From the NCBI GenBank assembly GCA_030152305.1, contig JASKOM010000005.1:1-64000 (forward strand): a stretch of 64,000 bases of DNA. The letters are read 5' to 3'. The notes under the pieces were generated by a model that had not been told where the DNA came from, ran no database searches, and saw only the letters and a list, made by a program, of their open reading frames with translations. The DNA is from Campylobacterota bacterium. GTDB lineage: Bacteria > Campylobacterota > Campylobacteria > Campylobacterales > Thiovulaceae. Position 1 is the first letter of the stretch; every line of letters begins with the position of its first letter. A program made the translations under genes and the position numbers. Positions 1-7,607 of this stretch are shown piece after piece.

Positions 1-96
1 AATTATTAATTCATTTTGTGGAAAATTTTTTAAAACCGACGGTTTAAATATTTGCATATATTAGCCTGTGAATAAAATTTATATTCAGCAATTTTA

Positions 97-127
97 TCAA
101 AAGCGAAAAATATTAAAATTACGAAAA
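97..127 (+). repeat. Upstream direct repeat, copy 1 (second copy at 1360-1390)
   Basis: This 31-bp stretch recurs unchanged at 1360-1390, in each case shortly before a small HTH gene. It marks the left edges of a duplicated module: module 1 is about 97-1246 and module 2 about 1360-2465. The identity of non-coding sequence supports a true duplication rather than two independent acquisitions. Confidence 0.75.
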
Positions 128-155
128 TATCAAAATAAATAAAAAGGATTTATTC

Positions 156-401
156 ATGAGCGAAGTCGAAAAAGAAGAAAATCTCGTTAAAAAAACATGT
201 CGTGAATTGGGCATAACTCAAAAAGAATTGGCGGAAATTATGGGTGTAAGTAAAACAACTTTATCTGATTGGTCAGTTGGAAAAACACCTATTTCAAAAT
301 TAGGATTAAAAACTTTAGAATTGTTAATTATCGAAAAAGAGTTTATTAATTTTAAAAAAACTATTGGATCTTCTTTAAAACTTCAAAATCAACCTTCTTG
401 A
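156..401 (+). CDS. Small XRE/Cro-type helix-turn-helix regulator, copy 1
   Basis: An 81-residue protein with a single DNA-binding domain. Residues about 17-45 form a classic helix-turn-helix (ELGITQKELAEIMGVSKTTL), where the ITQKELAE and VSKTTLS segments match helices 2 and 3 of Cro/XRE folds. The start has a good ribosome binding site (AAAAAGGA) about 7 nt upstream. It precedes a BRO-N antirepressor-like gene, and the same order is repeated at 1409-2465. The likely role is control of the neighbouring gene or of a resident element; the operator cannot be named. It resembles small prophage or accessory-island regulators. The family assignment is firm, the function inferred. Confidence 0.8.
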   Translation: MSEVEKEENLVKKTCRELGITQKELAEIMGVSKTTLSDWSVGKTPISKLGLKTLELLIIEKEFINFKKTIGSSLKLQNQPS

Positions 402-426
402 TTTTAATTTCAATTTAGTCTATAAT
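398..426 (+). promoter_or_regulatory. Predicted sigma-70-type promoter before the first BRO-N gene
   Basis: TTGATT (398-403) and TATAAT (421-426) are separated by 17 bp, close to the ideal vegetative promoter. A short inverted repeat, TAGAGG (436-441) and CCTCTA (458-463), lies just downstream in the leader and could be an operator or small hairpin. The promoter would give the BRO-N gene its own transcript separate from the HTH gene. Confidence 0.55.
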
Positions 427-496
427 TAGACGAGCTAGAGGAAAAACACCACTAATCCCTCTAACAAAAATAATCTTACATTTATGAGTGAAAATT

Positions 497-1246
497 ATGT
501 TGGAAATTATAACTAATCAATTTCAAGATCATCAAATTAAAGTGATTTTGATAAATAACGAACCTTGGTTTATCGCAAAAGACATCGCTGATGTTTTGCA
601 ATATAGTGAAACAAATGCAATGACACGAAAACATATTGATGAAGACGATGTGAAAACGATCCGCAAAACTGATGAAACGATCCGATTTTTAGACGGATCG
701 ATATTTGGTAATCAGGGAAGCATCATGCTGATAAACGAATCAGGTTTATATTCAGCAATTCTTGGAAGTAAAAAACCAGAAGCTAAACAATTCAAACGAT
801 GGGTTACAAACGAAGTTCTTCCGTCAATTCGCAAAACTGGAAATTATTCAATTTCTCAAAACTTTCAACTTCCAAAATTAACAAACGAAACCGAACAAAT
901 TACTGAACTTGACAATTATTTTGTGGCAACTGAAAAGTTAATTTCAAATTTGCAAAATATGAAGCCGATTGATCTTTATCGACTTGATAAATATGTTCAG
1001 CGAACTCGTAATTTTTCTCCTCTCAAAACTTTCGAAATAAATTTAGATTCGCAATTTTTCCTTCCAACTGAATTAGGAAAAATGATTAACAAATCAGCGG
1101 TCGAAGTTAATTTGATGATTGCAAATCGCGGTTTTCAAATTCGAGAAAATGGAGTTTGGAAATTAACAGAAACAGGTCGTGATTTTGGAATTGAGATTAT
1201 TGGTAAGTTTCATCAAATTAAATGGAAGATAAAATCGATAATTTAA
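497..1246 (+). CDS. BRO-N domain phage antirepressor-like protein, copy 1
   Basis: About 249 residues. The N-terminal ~100 residues match the BRO/antirepressor N-terminal domain: WFIAKDIADVL, an INESGLYSAILGSKKPEAK segment, and FKRWVTNEVLPSIRKTG, which is the diagnostic end of BRO-N. The C-terminal third (about 190-249) contains ELGKMINKS and WKLTETGRDFG, resembling phage antirepressor C-terminal domains. ATG at 497 is preferred because GAGTG lies 6 nt upstream; a GTG at 488 is in frame but has no such site. Paralogue at 1728-2465: the middle is almost identical while the ends have diverged, suggesting recombination between copies. BRO-N proteins are typical of phages and mobile islands; no other phage genes are visible here. 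Confidence 0.82.
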   Translation: MLEIITNQFQDHQIKVILINNEPWFIAKDIADVLQYSETNAMTRKHIDEDDVKTIRKTDETIRFLDGSIFGNQGSIMLINESGLYSAILGSKKPEAKQFKRWVTNEVLPSIRKTGNYSISQNFQLPKLTNETEQITELDNYFVATEKLISNLQNMKPIDLYRLDKYVQRTRNFSPLKTFEINLDSQFFLPTELGKMINKSAVEVNLMIANRGFQIRENGVWKLTETGRDFGIEIIGKFHQIKWKIKSII

Positions 1247-1255
1247 TAAACTTAG

Positions 1256-1292
1256 ATCCCGAAATGGATTACAGGAGCTATCGCTTCGGGAT
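1256..1292. repeat. REP-like inverted repeat
   Basis: ATCCCGAA (1256-1263) pairs perfectly with TTCGGGAT (1285-1292) across a 21-nt loop containing TTACAGGAGCT. That 11-mer also occurs at about 14770-14780 inside another repeat, so this may be one member of a dispersed intergenic family. It lacks a T-run, so it is not clearly a terminator. Confidence 0.5.
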
Positions 1293-1359
1293 GACTAATT
1301 TGATTTTGGATGACGGAGAAGCACGGGATGACAAAAAAGCCAGTCATTCTGAATTCATT

Positions 1360-1390
1360 TCAAAAGCGAAAAATATTAAAATTACGAAAA
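1360..1390 (+). repeat. Upstream direct repeat, copy 2 (first copy at 97-127)
   Basis: Second copy of the 31-bp sequence found at 97-127. It lies about 20 bp before the second HTH gene and defines the start of the second module. Confidence 0.75.
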
Positions 1391-1408
1391 ATTGGGAAAG
1401 GTCTAAAA

Positions 1409-1624
1409 ATGGATGATGTTAACAATAAATTTGATTTAAAAACTGAATTAAAAGCTCTTGGCATGACTCAAAAAGATTTCGCAGATTATATAAATATTAA
1501 TCAAAACACTATTAGTAGATGGATTCGCGGAGATTTATTAATGCCAAAATGGATTGAACTTTTTATTTTTCATTATAAAAAATCGAAAACTTTAGACAAT
1601 ATGCAAAAGTTTTATCAATCTTAA
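1409..1624 (+). CDS. Small XRE/Cro-type helix-turn-helix regulator, copy 2
   Basis: A 71-residue HTH protein. Residues about 14-40 carry the fold (LGMTQKDFADYININQNTI, then SRWIRGD), matching the Cro/XRE pattern. ATG at 1409 is chosen because GGGAAAGG sits about 9 nt upstream and the reading frame further 5' runs through a REP-like repeat. It is more diverged from copy 1 (156-401) than the two BRO-N genes are from each other, so the regulator may have changed specificity after duplication. It precedes the second BRO-N gene. DNA-binding function is well supported by family; target unknown. Confidence 0.78.
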   Translation: MDDVNNKFDLKTELKALGMTQKDFADYININQNTISRWIRGDLLMPKWIELFIFHYKKSKTLDNMQKFYQS

Positions 1625-1727
1625 GATTATAGTTATATGTCTATGGTGTAATTTGTGAAATCTGAATTGAGATCATTTTTCCACAAACTTCTTCAATTCA
1701 GATAAAAATCAAATTAAGGATTTTCAA

Positions 1728-2465
1728 TTGGAAATCATACCTTTTTTATTCGAAGACCGCAACGAAATTCGAACAATTAGAGACGAAAACGGAAATATCT
1801 GGTTTATCGCAAAAGATATCGCAGATGTCTTAGATTACAGCGACACTTACTCAATGACACGAAGTCATATTGACGATGAAGACATTAAAAAAATCAAAAC
1901 CGCAGAAATTACGGGTTTGACAAAATACGGTAATAACGATATTTCTATTATCAACGAATCAGGCTTGTATTCGGCAATTATCGGAAGTAAAAAACCAGAA
2001 GCCAAACAATTCAAACGATGGATTACAAGCGAAGTTCTTCCATCAATTCGCAAAACTGGAAATTATTCAATTTCTCAAAACTTTCAACTTCCAAAATTAA
2101 CAAACGAAACTCAACAAATTACTGAACTTGACAATTATTTTGTGGCAACTGAAAAGTTAATTTCAAATTTGCAAAATATGAATCCAACAACACTTTACCG
2201 ACTTGAAAAGTTTTATCGCAAGTTTCATAATTTTTCTCCTCTCAAAACTTTCGAAATAAATTTAGATTCGCAATACTTTTTGCCGACGGAATTAGGCAAA
2301 ATGATAAATAAAAGTCCAGTTGAAATTAACTTGATGTTAGCTCATAAAGGTTTTCAAATTCGTGAAAATAATGTTTGGAAATTAACAGAAACAGGTCGAG
2401 ATTTCGGAATTTTGATCGTTGGAAAATATAATCAAATCAAGTGGAAGATAAAAACGATTTTGTAA
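1728..2465 (+). CDS. BRO-N domain phage antirepressor-like protein, copy 2
   Basis: 245 residues starting at TTG (1728) with AAGGA about 8 nt upstream; the TTG aligns with the TTG codon just after the start of copy 1. It has the same layout: BRO-N domain (WFIAKDIADVLDYSDT, then KQFKRWITSEVLPSIRKTG) and a C-terminal antirepressor-like part (ELGKMINKS, WKLTETGRDFG). Residues about 75-150 are nearly identical to copy 1, whereas residues 30-65 and the region around 155-170 differ. The variable 30-65 segment lies in the BRO-N core and might set DNA or partner recognition. The likely role is phage or island-type regulation, inferred. Confidence 0.8.
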   Translation: MEIIPFLFEDRNEIRTIRDENGNIWFIAKDIADVLDYSDTYSMTRSHIDDEDIKKIKTAEITGLTKYGNNDISIINESGLYSAIIGSKKPEAKQFKRWITSEVLPSIRKTGNYSISQNFQLPKLTNETQQITELDNYFVATEKLISNLQNMNPTTLYRLEKFYRKFHNFSPLKTFEINLDSQYFLPTELGKMINKSPVEINLMLAHKGFQIRENNVWKLTETGRDFGILIVGKYNQIKWKIKTIL

Positions 2466-2690
2466 TTCGTAGGGAATGGTCGCCGACCATTCCGTGAAAA
2501 AAGATGTTGAATTGTTTGTTTCGTTGTTTGAAATGACGGTTTGGTTTTTCAGACTTTTTTGCGACCCGCGACTAGCCGTCGCGGGGAAAAGATTGTTTTG
2601 CTTTGTTTGGTCCAGCCACGGCAAAAAGCCGTGTCTAACAAGACCTATGAATTTCTAGCTTTATTTAAAAGCCAAAAGTTTCATAGGTCT
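2466..2690. repeat. Cluster of GC-rich palindromes
   Basis: Four inverted repeats lie within 225 bp: GGAATGGTC/GACCATTCC (2473-2493), CCGCGAC/GTCGCGG (2566-2584), CACGGC/GCCGTG with an A5 loop (2617-2633), and AGACCTATGAA/TTCATAGGTCT (2641-2651 and 2680-2690). The GC content is far above the surroundings. The last palindrome overlaps the 3' end of the lipoprotein gene. Short reading frames across this region are not credible genes. The palindromes may be remnants of small non-autonomous elements and would also act as terminators between the converging genes. Confidence 0.6.
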
Positions 2691-4090
2691 CGGACACAAA
2701 CCACGAAATCACCATTAGCCTGATCAACCCAATCGTCATCCCCATTATAGAAATCAACAATCCAAGCACCAGCAATATTATCAACAGTTCCAGCAGAAGA
2801 TGAACTCCAACTATATGGAGGCATAAATCCAGCTATCTCTTTTGGCACAAATAAATTATTAACCAATTTGTATTTATTAGCTTCAAACCAAGGCGACCAA
2901 CGATTAAGATAAACTTCCAATTCTTGCTCAAGAGTAGCTAAAGATCGTGGCCTAAAATCTTCGCCGTAATTTGCCGTTCGCAAAGTTCTTAATTCATCTC
3001 GCGACGGCAATCTCCAATCGCTATAACCGTCAAGATTCAATCGATCGCAATAATTAATTGCTTCTCTCCAGCTATATTTTGGCTCTGAATAACTTTCTGG
3101 ATCTCCATAATAACGACTTTTCTTTTGCCACATTAACCGAGAAATCTTATCCGTAAAAGTATATGAACCTATAGAAAAACGGTTATCAATCATTCTGTTA
3201 GCAAGTTCTTGTTCAGAAATTCCTAAATCAGCTAAACCTTGACTTATTAAATCTTTGTCATTTTTCTTTAAGCCTTTTAGCAATTGAATTAATCCGTATG
3301 GTTTTGTCTGAATCATTTGTTTTATTTCACTATCAGAAAAACCTAATAATTCTCTTAACGAATAACCCAAAAGCTTTAAATCTTCGTCGGGAAGATTTGC
3401 CAGTTTAACTGCAAGTTTCTCATTTAAAACATCTTCAGTAAATCCCATCGAATCAAGAATTTTGCCTAATCGTTCAAGTTTATTATCGCTTATCGCCTGA
3501 ACTATCTCTTTAAGCTTTTTCGGGTTTTCATCAAATAATTTATCGATCTCATTTTGTGAAAAGCCAAGCTCGAAAAAGAAAGCCGTCAATCCATCTCGTT
3601 CATCTTGAGAAAATGTAATTTGAGAAACTGTCTGTTTTTTAATTGCTTCAAGTGAAACATCAACATCTAAATCGCTATGCAATTTAACAGTTAATCTTTT
3701 TGGAACAAAACCAGATTTTTCAACCAAAACCGTATATTTGCCTTCTTTAAGAGAAATGCCATCAAAATAGTTTTCTTTTATATTTTCGATAGTGATTTTA
3801 CTATCAGACGGCACAGGTTTTATATTTAAAGCAAATTTCTTTTCAGCTTGTTCTTCAATAACAAAAGAACTTTCTTTCGGTTTAATAGCTTTTGTTTCAA
3901 CGGTTTTTGATGAGTCATTCGAAGTATAAACTTTTGCTGTTTCTATTCCATTTTTATCATTTGAAATAAATTGAATAGAAATATGTTGATTTGCTGTGCT
4001 ATTTGTTTGTGTTGTTGGAATATCTGTTTTTTCAGCTCCGCAACCGTTTAATAAAATTAGCCCAATTATTGGAACTAATATTTTTTTCAT
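2681..4090 (-). CDS. Lipoprotein with PEGA-like and C-terminal Lcl (DUF1566) domains
   Basis: 469 residues with a lipoprotein signal (MKKILVPIIGLILLNGCG, lipobox LNGC), so anchored in the envelope. Residues about 90-150 read as a PEGA-like beta domain (SLKEGKYTVLVEKSGFVPKR). The middle, about 165-305, is helical and built of repeated units of the type GFS-x-x-EI-x-x-L, the pattern of short surface-adhesion repeats. The C-terminal ~150 residues are an Lcl/DUF1566 domain: LMWQKK, GYSDWRLPSRDELRTL, WSSSSAG, and the ending FVVCVRDL. This C-terminal family is known from the Legionella collagen-like adhesin and many lipoproteins. Role probably cell-surface interaction; ligand unknown. A second Lcl lipoprotein is at 45390-45863. 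Confidence 0.75.
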   Translation of the reverse strand: MKKILVPIIGLILLNGCGAEKTDIPTTQTNSTANQHISIQFISNDKNGIETAKVYTSNDSSKTVETKAIKPKESSFVIEEQAEKKFALNIKPVPSDSKITIENIKENYFDGISLKEGKYTVLVEKSGFVPKRLTVKLHSDLDVDVSLEAIKKQTVSQITFSQDERDGLTAFFFELGFSQNEIDKLFDENPKKLKEIVQAISDNKLERLGKILDSMGFTEDVLNEKLAVKLANLPDEDLKLLGYSLRELLGFSDSEIKQMIQTKPYGLIQLLKGLKKNDKDLISQGLADLGISEQELANRMIDNRFSIGSYTFTDKISRLMWQKKSRYYGDPESYSEPKYSWREAINYCDRLNLDGYSDWRLPSRDELRTLRTANYGEDFRPRSLATLEQELEVYLNRWSPWFEANKYKLVNNLFVPKEIAGFMPPYSWSSSSAGTVDNIAGAWIVDFYNGDDDWVDQANGDFVVCVRDL

Positions 4091-4173
4091 AATTTAAATA
4101 CCTTTTTTTAACATCGCAAAATATTAACATAAATATTAAATTTTAATTTAAAGTTTAGAAATTGTTGTATTTA

Positions 4174-4202
4174 ACCTCATCGAATTATTTTATCGATGAG
4201 GT
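4174..4202. terminator. Hairpin formed by two inverted GATGAGGT motifs
   Basis: ACCTCATCGA (4174-4183) pairs perfectly with TCGATGAGGT (4193-4202) over a 9-nt AT loop, 34 bp downstream of the accC stop (minus strand). Each arm contains one copy of the genome-abundant octamer GATGAGGT. The arrangement matches uptake-sequence terminators of Neisseria and Haemophilus, where two oppositely oriented uptake sequences form the stem. The downstream T-run is weak. Confidence 0.65.
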
Positions 4203-4235
4203 CGTTTGAAAGTTTGAAGTTATTTGTGAGTTAAA

Positions 4236-5576
4236 TTATTTTTTTCGTTCGATATATTTTGTGTCGTAGTTATTTGTGTGGAAATCAGGATTTAACATCA
4301 TTTCTCGATGGAATGGTAAAGTTGATTTAATGCCTTCGATTTGAAACTCATTTAAAGCTCGATACATTTTTTTAATCGCTTTTTCTCGAGTTTCCGCATA
4401 AACGATTAATTTACCAATCATCGAATCATAATACGGTGTAATCGTGAAATCTTGATAAACATGTGTATCAGTTCGAACATCTTTTCCACCTGGAAGCATC
4501 CATTTTGTTACTTTTCCTGGTGATGGAAAGAAAGTTTTTGGATCTTCAGCTGTGATTCGACATTCGATCGAATGACCTTTTAAAACGATTGAATCTTGAC
4601 TTGGAAGCTCTTTGCCTTCAGCAACATTTATCATTAATTCGATTAAATCTAAACCGCTGACCATTTCGCTAACAGTGTGTTCAACTTGAAGTCGTGTATT
4701 CATTTCCATGAAATAAAAATTGCGATCAGCATCAACTAAGAATTCAAAAGTTCCTGCACCTTCATATTTAATATATTTCGCTGCTTCGACTGCTTTTGAT
4801 AAAAGTCGTGATCGAACTTCGTCGCTAAGAATAACCGCTGGACTTTCTTCGATAACTTTTTGATGTCGTCGTTGTAAAGAACAGTCTCGTTCGCCAACAT
4901 GAATAACATTTCCGTGAGAATCGCCAACAACTTGAACTTCGATATGTCTTGGACCTTTGATATATTTTTCCATATATAAAGTTCCATCGCCGAAAAAGCT
5001 TTTTGCTTCTCGTTCAGCCGATTGATATAAACTTTCGAGATCAGCTTCTTGTTCAACAACTCGCATACCTCGTCCGCCACCACCAGCTGCGGCTTTGATA
5101 ATTACAGGATAACCGATCTGTGTAGCAAGTTGAATTGCATCAGCGACATCTTTTAAAGCACCGTTTGAACCAGTAATAACAGGCATTCCTGCTTCTTTCA
5201 TGACATCTTTTGCTTTGCTTTTATCACCCATAAGAACCATAGTTTCAGCTCGTGGTCCCATAAATTTAATGCCATTTTTTTCACAAGCATCAGCAAAATC
5301 TTCATTTTCACTTAAAAAGCCGTAACCTGGGAAAATAGCATCAGCTCCTGAACTTTTAGCCGCTGAAATAATAGCTTCGATATCTAAATAGCTATTTGTT
5401 TTTTTATCAGGCGAATCAATAGCAATAGCTTTATCAGCCATTTTTATATAACTAGCATCTTTATCAGCATTTGAATAAACGACGATTGCCTCTTTGCCCA
5501 TTTCTTTAATAGTTCTTAAAGCTCGAAGAGCAATTTCGCCACGGTTTGCAATTAAAATTTTTTGAAGTGTTTTCAT
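4236..5576 (-). CDS. accC: Biotin carboxylase, AccC-type, paralogue A
   Basis: 446 residues, the usual length of the biotin carboxylase subunit, which uses ATP and bicarbonate to carboxylate the biotin on BCCP. Visible signatures: ILIANRGEIALRALR at the N-terminus, FPGYGFLSEN, the ATP-grasp glycine loop KAAAGGGGRGMRVV, ERDCSLQRRHQKVIEE, and MEMNTRLQVEHTVSEM with the catalytic Glu/Asn/Arg set. It lies 3 bp after a closely similar paralogue (5580-6923), and both follow accB. One copy probably serves acetyl-CoA carboxylase. The other could be a second AccC or the biotin carboxylase half of another acyl- or keto-acid carboxylase; no carboxyltransferase gene is present to decide. Confidence 0.9.
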   Translation of the reverse strand: MKTLQKILIANRGEIALRALRTIKEMGKEAIVVYSNADKDASYIKMADKAIAIDSPDKKTNSYLDIEAIISAAKSSGADAIFPGYGFLSENEDFADACEKNGIKFMGPRAETMVLMGDKSKAKDVMKEAGMPVITGSNGALKDVADAIQLATQIGYPVIIKAAAGGGGRGMRVVEQEADLESLYQSAEREAKSFFGDGTLYMEKYIKGPRHIEVQVVGDSHGNVIHVGERDCSLQRRHQKVIEESPAVILSDEVRSRLLSKAVEAAKYIKYEGAGTFEFLVDADRNFYFMEMNTRLQVEHTVSEMVSGLDLIELMINVAEGKELPSQDSIVLKGHSIECRITAEDPKTFFPSPGKVTKWMLPGGKDVRTDTHVYQDFTITPYYDSMIGKLIVYAETREKAIKKMYRALNEFQIEGIKSTLPFHREMMLNPDFHTNNYDTKYIERKK

Positions 5577-5579
5577 TTT

Positions 5580-6923
5580 TTAACTTTTTTTCCTTTCAAG
5601 ATATTTTGTATCATAATTATTATTTAAAAAATCTGGATTAAGCATAATCTCTTTGTGAAATGGTATTGTTGTTTTTATACCTTCAACTTTAAACTCATTT
5701 AATGCTCGATACATTTTGATAATAGCCTTTTCTCGAGTTTCAGCTCGAACTATTAATTTACCAATCATCGAATCATAATGAGGCGGAACAGTATAATCTT
5801 GATAAACATGTGTATCAATTCGAACATCTTTTCCACCTGGTAAAACCCATTTTGTAACTTTCCCTGGTGAAGGAATAAAAGTTTTTGGATCTTCAGCTGT
5901 GATTCGACATTCGATCGAATGACCAAATAATTTAATATTATTTTGATCTGGCAACGATTCACCTTCAGCAATTTTAACCATTAATTCAATAATATCTAAA
6001 TCGCTGACCATTTCGCTAACTGTGTGTTCAACTTGTAAACGAGTATTCATTTCCATGAAATAAAAATTTCGATCGCTATCAACTAAAAATTCAAAAGTTC
6101 CTGCACCTTCATATTCGATAAATTTAGCGGCTTTAACAGCGGTTTCTAATAAATGATTTCGAGTAACTTCATCGAGAACAGTTGCTGGAGTTTCTTCGAC
6201 AAGTTTTTGATGTCGTCGTTGAAGAGAACAATCTCGTTCGCCAATATGAATAACATTACCGTAAGAATCGCCGAGAACTTGAACTTCAATATGTCGAGGA
6301 CTTTTTATATATTTTTCCATATAAATTGTCCCATCGCCAAAAGCATTTAACGCTTCGCTTTCAGCGGCGAGAAATAAATTCTCGATATCTGATTCTCGTT
6401 CAACAACTCGCATACCACGACCGCCACCACCAGCTGCCGCTTTCATGATAACTGGATAGCCGATTTCTTTTGCAATTTTTTTAGCATCAGCGACATCTTT
6501 TAACGATCCATTTGAACCAGTTATAACAGGAATTCCAGCTTTTCGCATGACATCTTTTGCTTTACTTTTATCACTCATTAAAACCATTGTTTCAGGTCTT
6601 GGACCCATAAATTTAATATTATGATGTGTGCAAACTTCGGCAAAAGATTCATTTTCACTTAAAAAACCGTAACCTGGGAAAATTGCATCGGCTTCAGCAA
6701 TTTCGGCTGCTGAAATAATTGCAGGAATATTTAAATAGCTATTAACACTTTTTTCAGAACCAATACAAATAGCAAAATCTGCCATTTTTACATAAAGGGC
6801 ATCTCGATCAGCTGTCGAATAAACGACAACAACTTCTTTGCCCATTTCTTTAAAAGTTCTTAAAGCTCGAAGTGCTATTTCACCTCGATTTGCAATTAAA
6901 ATCCTTTTTAATTTTTTAGACAT
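5580..6923 (-). CDS. accC: Biotin carboxylase, AccC-type, paralogue B
   Basis: 447 residues with the same intact motif set as paralogue A: IANRGEIALRALR, FPGYGFLSEN, KAAAGGGGRGMRVV, ERDCSLQRRHQKLVEE and EMNTRLQVEHTVSEM. The two proteins look roughly three-quarters identical by eye with no indels of note, so the duplication is old enough for divergence but both seem catalytically complete. Its ATG overlaps the accB stop as TAATG, so it is translationally coupled to accB and is the better candidate for the housekeeping AccC. The downstream paralogue starts after only 3 bp, giving an accB-accC-accC operon. Confidence 0.9.
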   Translation of the reverse strand: MSKKLKRILIANRGEIALRALRTFKEMGKEVVVVYSTADRDALYVKMADFAICIGSEKSVNSYLNIPAIISAAEIAEADAIFPGYGFLSENESFAEVCTHHNIKFMGPRPETMVLMSDKSKAKDVMRKAGIPVITGSNGSLKDVADAKKIAKEIGYPVIMKAAAGGGGRGMRVVERESDIENLFLAAESEALNAFGDGTIYMEKYIKSPRHIEVQVLGDSYGNVIHIGERDCSLQRRHQKLVEETPATVLDEVTRNHLLETAVKAAKFIEYEGAGTFEFLVDSDRNFYFMEMNTRLQVEHTVSEMVSDLDIIELMVKIAEGESLPDQNNIKLFGHSIECRITAEDPKTFIPSPGKVTKWVLPGGKDVRIDTHVYQDYTVPPHYDSMIGKLIVRAETREKAIIKMYRALNEFKVEGIKTTIPFHKEIMLNPDFLNNNYDTKYLERKKS

Positions 6924-7390
6924 TAAATTTTCTCTACTTCAAATATTGGTGTTCCATATTCGACTGGACGACCATCTTCGACAAGAAATTTAACGATTTT
7001 ACAACTAAAATCAGCTTCCCATTCGTTCATAATTTTCATGGCTTCAAGAATTCCAATAGTTTGACCTTTTGTAACTGTGTCGCCAACTTTAACAAAAGAA
7101 GGTGCATTTGGAGCTGGAGTGCTATAAAAAGTTCCAACCATTGGAGAATTTAAAGTTATTGCTACTTTACTATCATTATTACGATTTTGTTCTTCAGTAA
7201 AATTATTTTGAACTCGATCAACATTTATATTTTGTCTAATTGGTTGTTGTTGTTGAACAACTTGAATATTTTCAACGGGAGTTCCCCCTTTTTCCAAGGC
7301 TATCTCTGTTTCATTTTGTTTTATCGATAGCTTAGAGATTGTGCTTTCACCAAATATTTTGATTAATTCTTTTATCTCTTCAAAGCTCAT
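6923..7390 (-). CDS. accB: Biotin carboxyl carrier protein of acetyl-CoA carboxylase
   Basis: 155 residues. The N-terminal helix (about 1-30) and a Gln/Asn-rich linker (43-75) precede the C-terminal biotinyl domain, which carries the biotin attachment sequence EAMKIMNEW with Lys119 as acceptor. The ILEAMKIMNE and VEYGTPIFEVEK segments are typical of bacterial BCCP. It delivers carboxybiotin from AccC to the carboxyltransferase in the first step of fatty acid synthesis. It is the first gene of a three-gene operon with two accC paralogues. A 217-bp upstream region with an inverted repeat probably holds the promoter. Confidence 0.95.
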   Translation of the reverse strand: MSFEEIKELIKIFGESTISKLSIKQNETEIALEKGGTPVENIQVVQQQQPIRQNINVDRVQNNFTEEQNRNNDSKVAITLNSPMVGTFYSTPAPNAPSFVKVGDTVTKGQTIGILEAMKIMNEWEADFSCKIVKFLVEDGRPVEYGTPIFEVEKI

Positions 7391-7415
7391 ATTTTCCTCT
7401 TATTATTAAAATTAG

Positions 7416-7454
7416 ATTGAAAAAATAGCTATTTATTCATCTAATTTTTTCAAT
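7416..7454. promoter_or_regulatory. Inverted repeat in the accB leader
   Basis: ATTGAAAAAAT (7416-7426) and ATTTTTTCAAT (7444-7454) form an 11-bp inverted repeat, 26 bp upstream of the accB start on the minus strand. It may be a hairpin or operator controlling the acc operon. No known regulator site was matched. Confidence 0.35.
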
Positions 7455-7607
7455 TATATCACAAAGATAAACATCAAATTAGTATTTGATACTATCAAAA
7501 ATCATATAAATATATTTTGTTAAATAAAAGTTTTGAATGTTTTCAAAGTTAGATTTATGTAGATTTATGTTTAATTTTTATTTTTTATTTCGTTTAATAT
7601 TTTATGA

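Noticed and set aside
1222-1416. A 64-codon reading frame between the two modules.
   Set aside because: It overlaps the 3' end of the first BRO-N gene, runs through the palindrome at 1256-1292 and has no ribosome binding site or recognisable protein features.
2633-2690. GTCTAAC at 2633-2639 looks like an integron attC core (RYYYAAC).
   Set aside because: No matching GTTRRRY core lies at a suitable distance, and no integrase or cassette series is visible.
2476-2723. Several 60-80-codon frames on both strands.
   Set aside because: They read through GC-rich palindromes, overlap each other and lack ribosome binding sites; best seen as repeat-derived.
4736-5083. Long frames on other strands or frames within accC, secA, the RND gene and others.
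   Set aside because: They lie wholly inside well-supported genes with clear protein motifs and show no features of their own.
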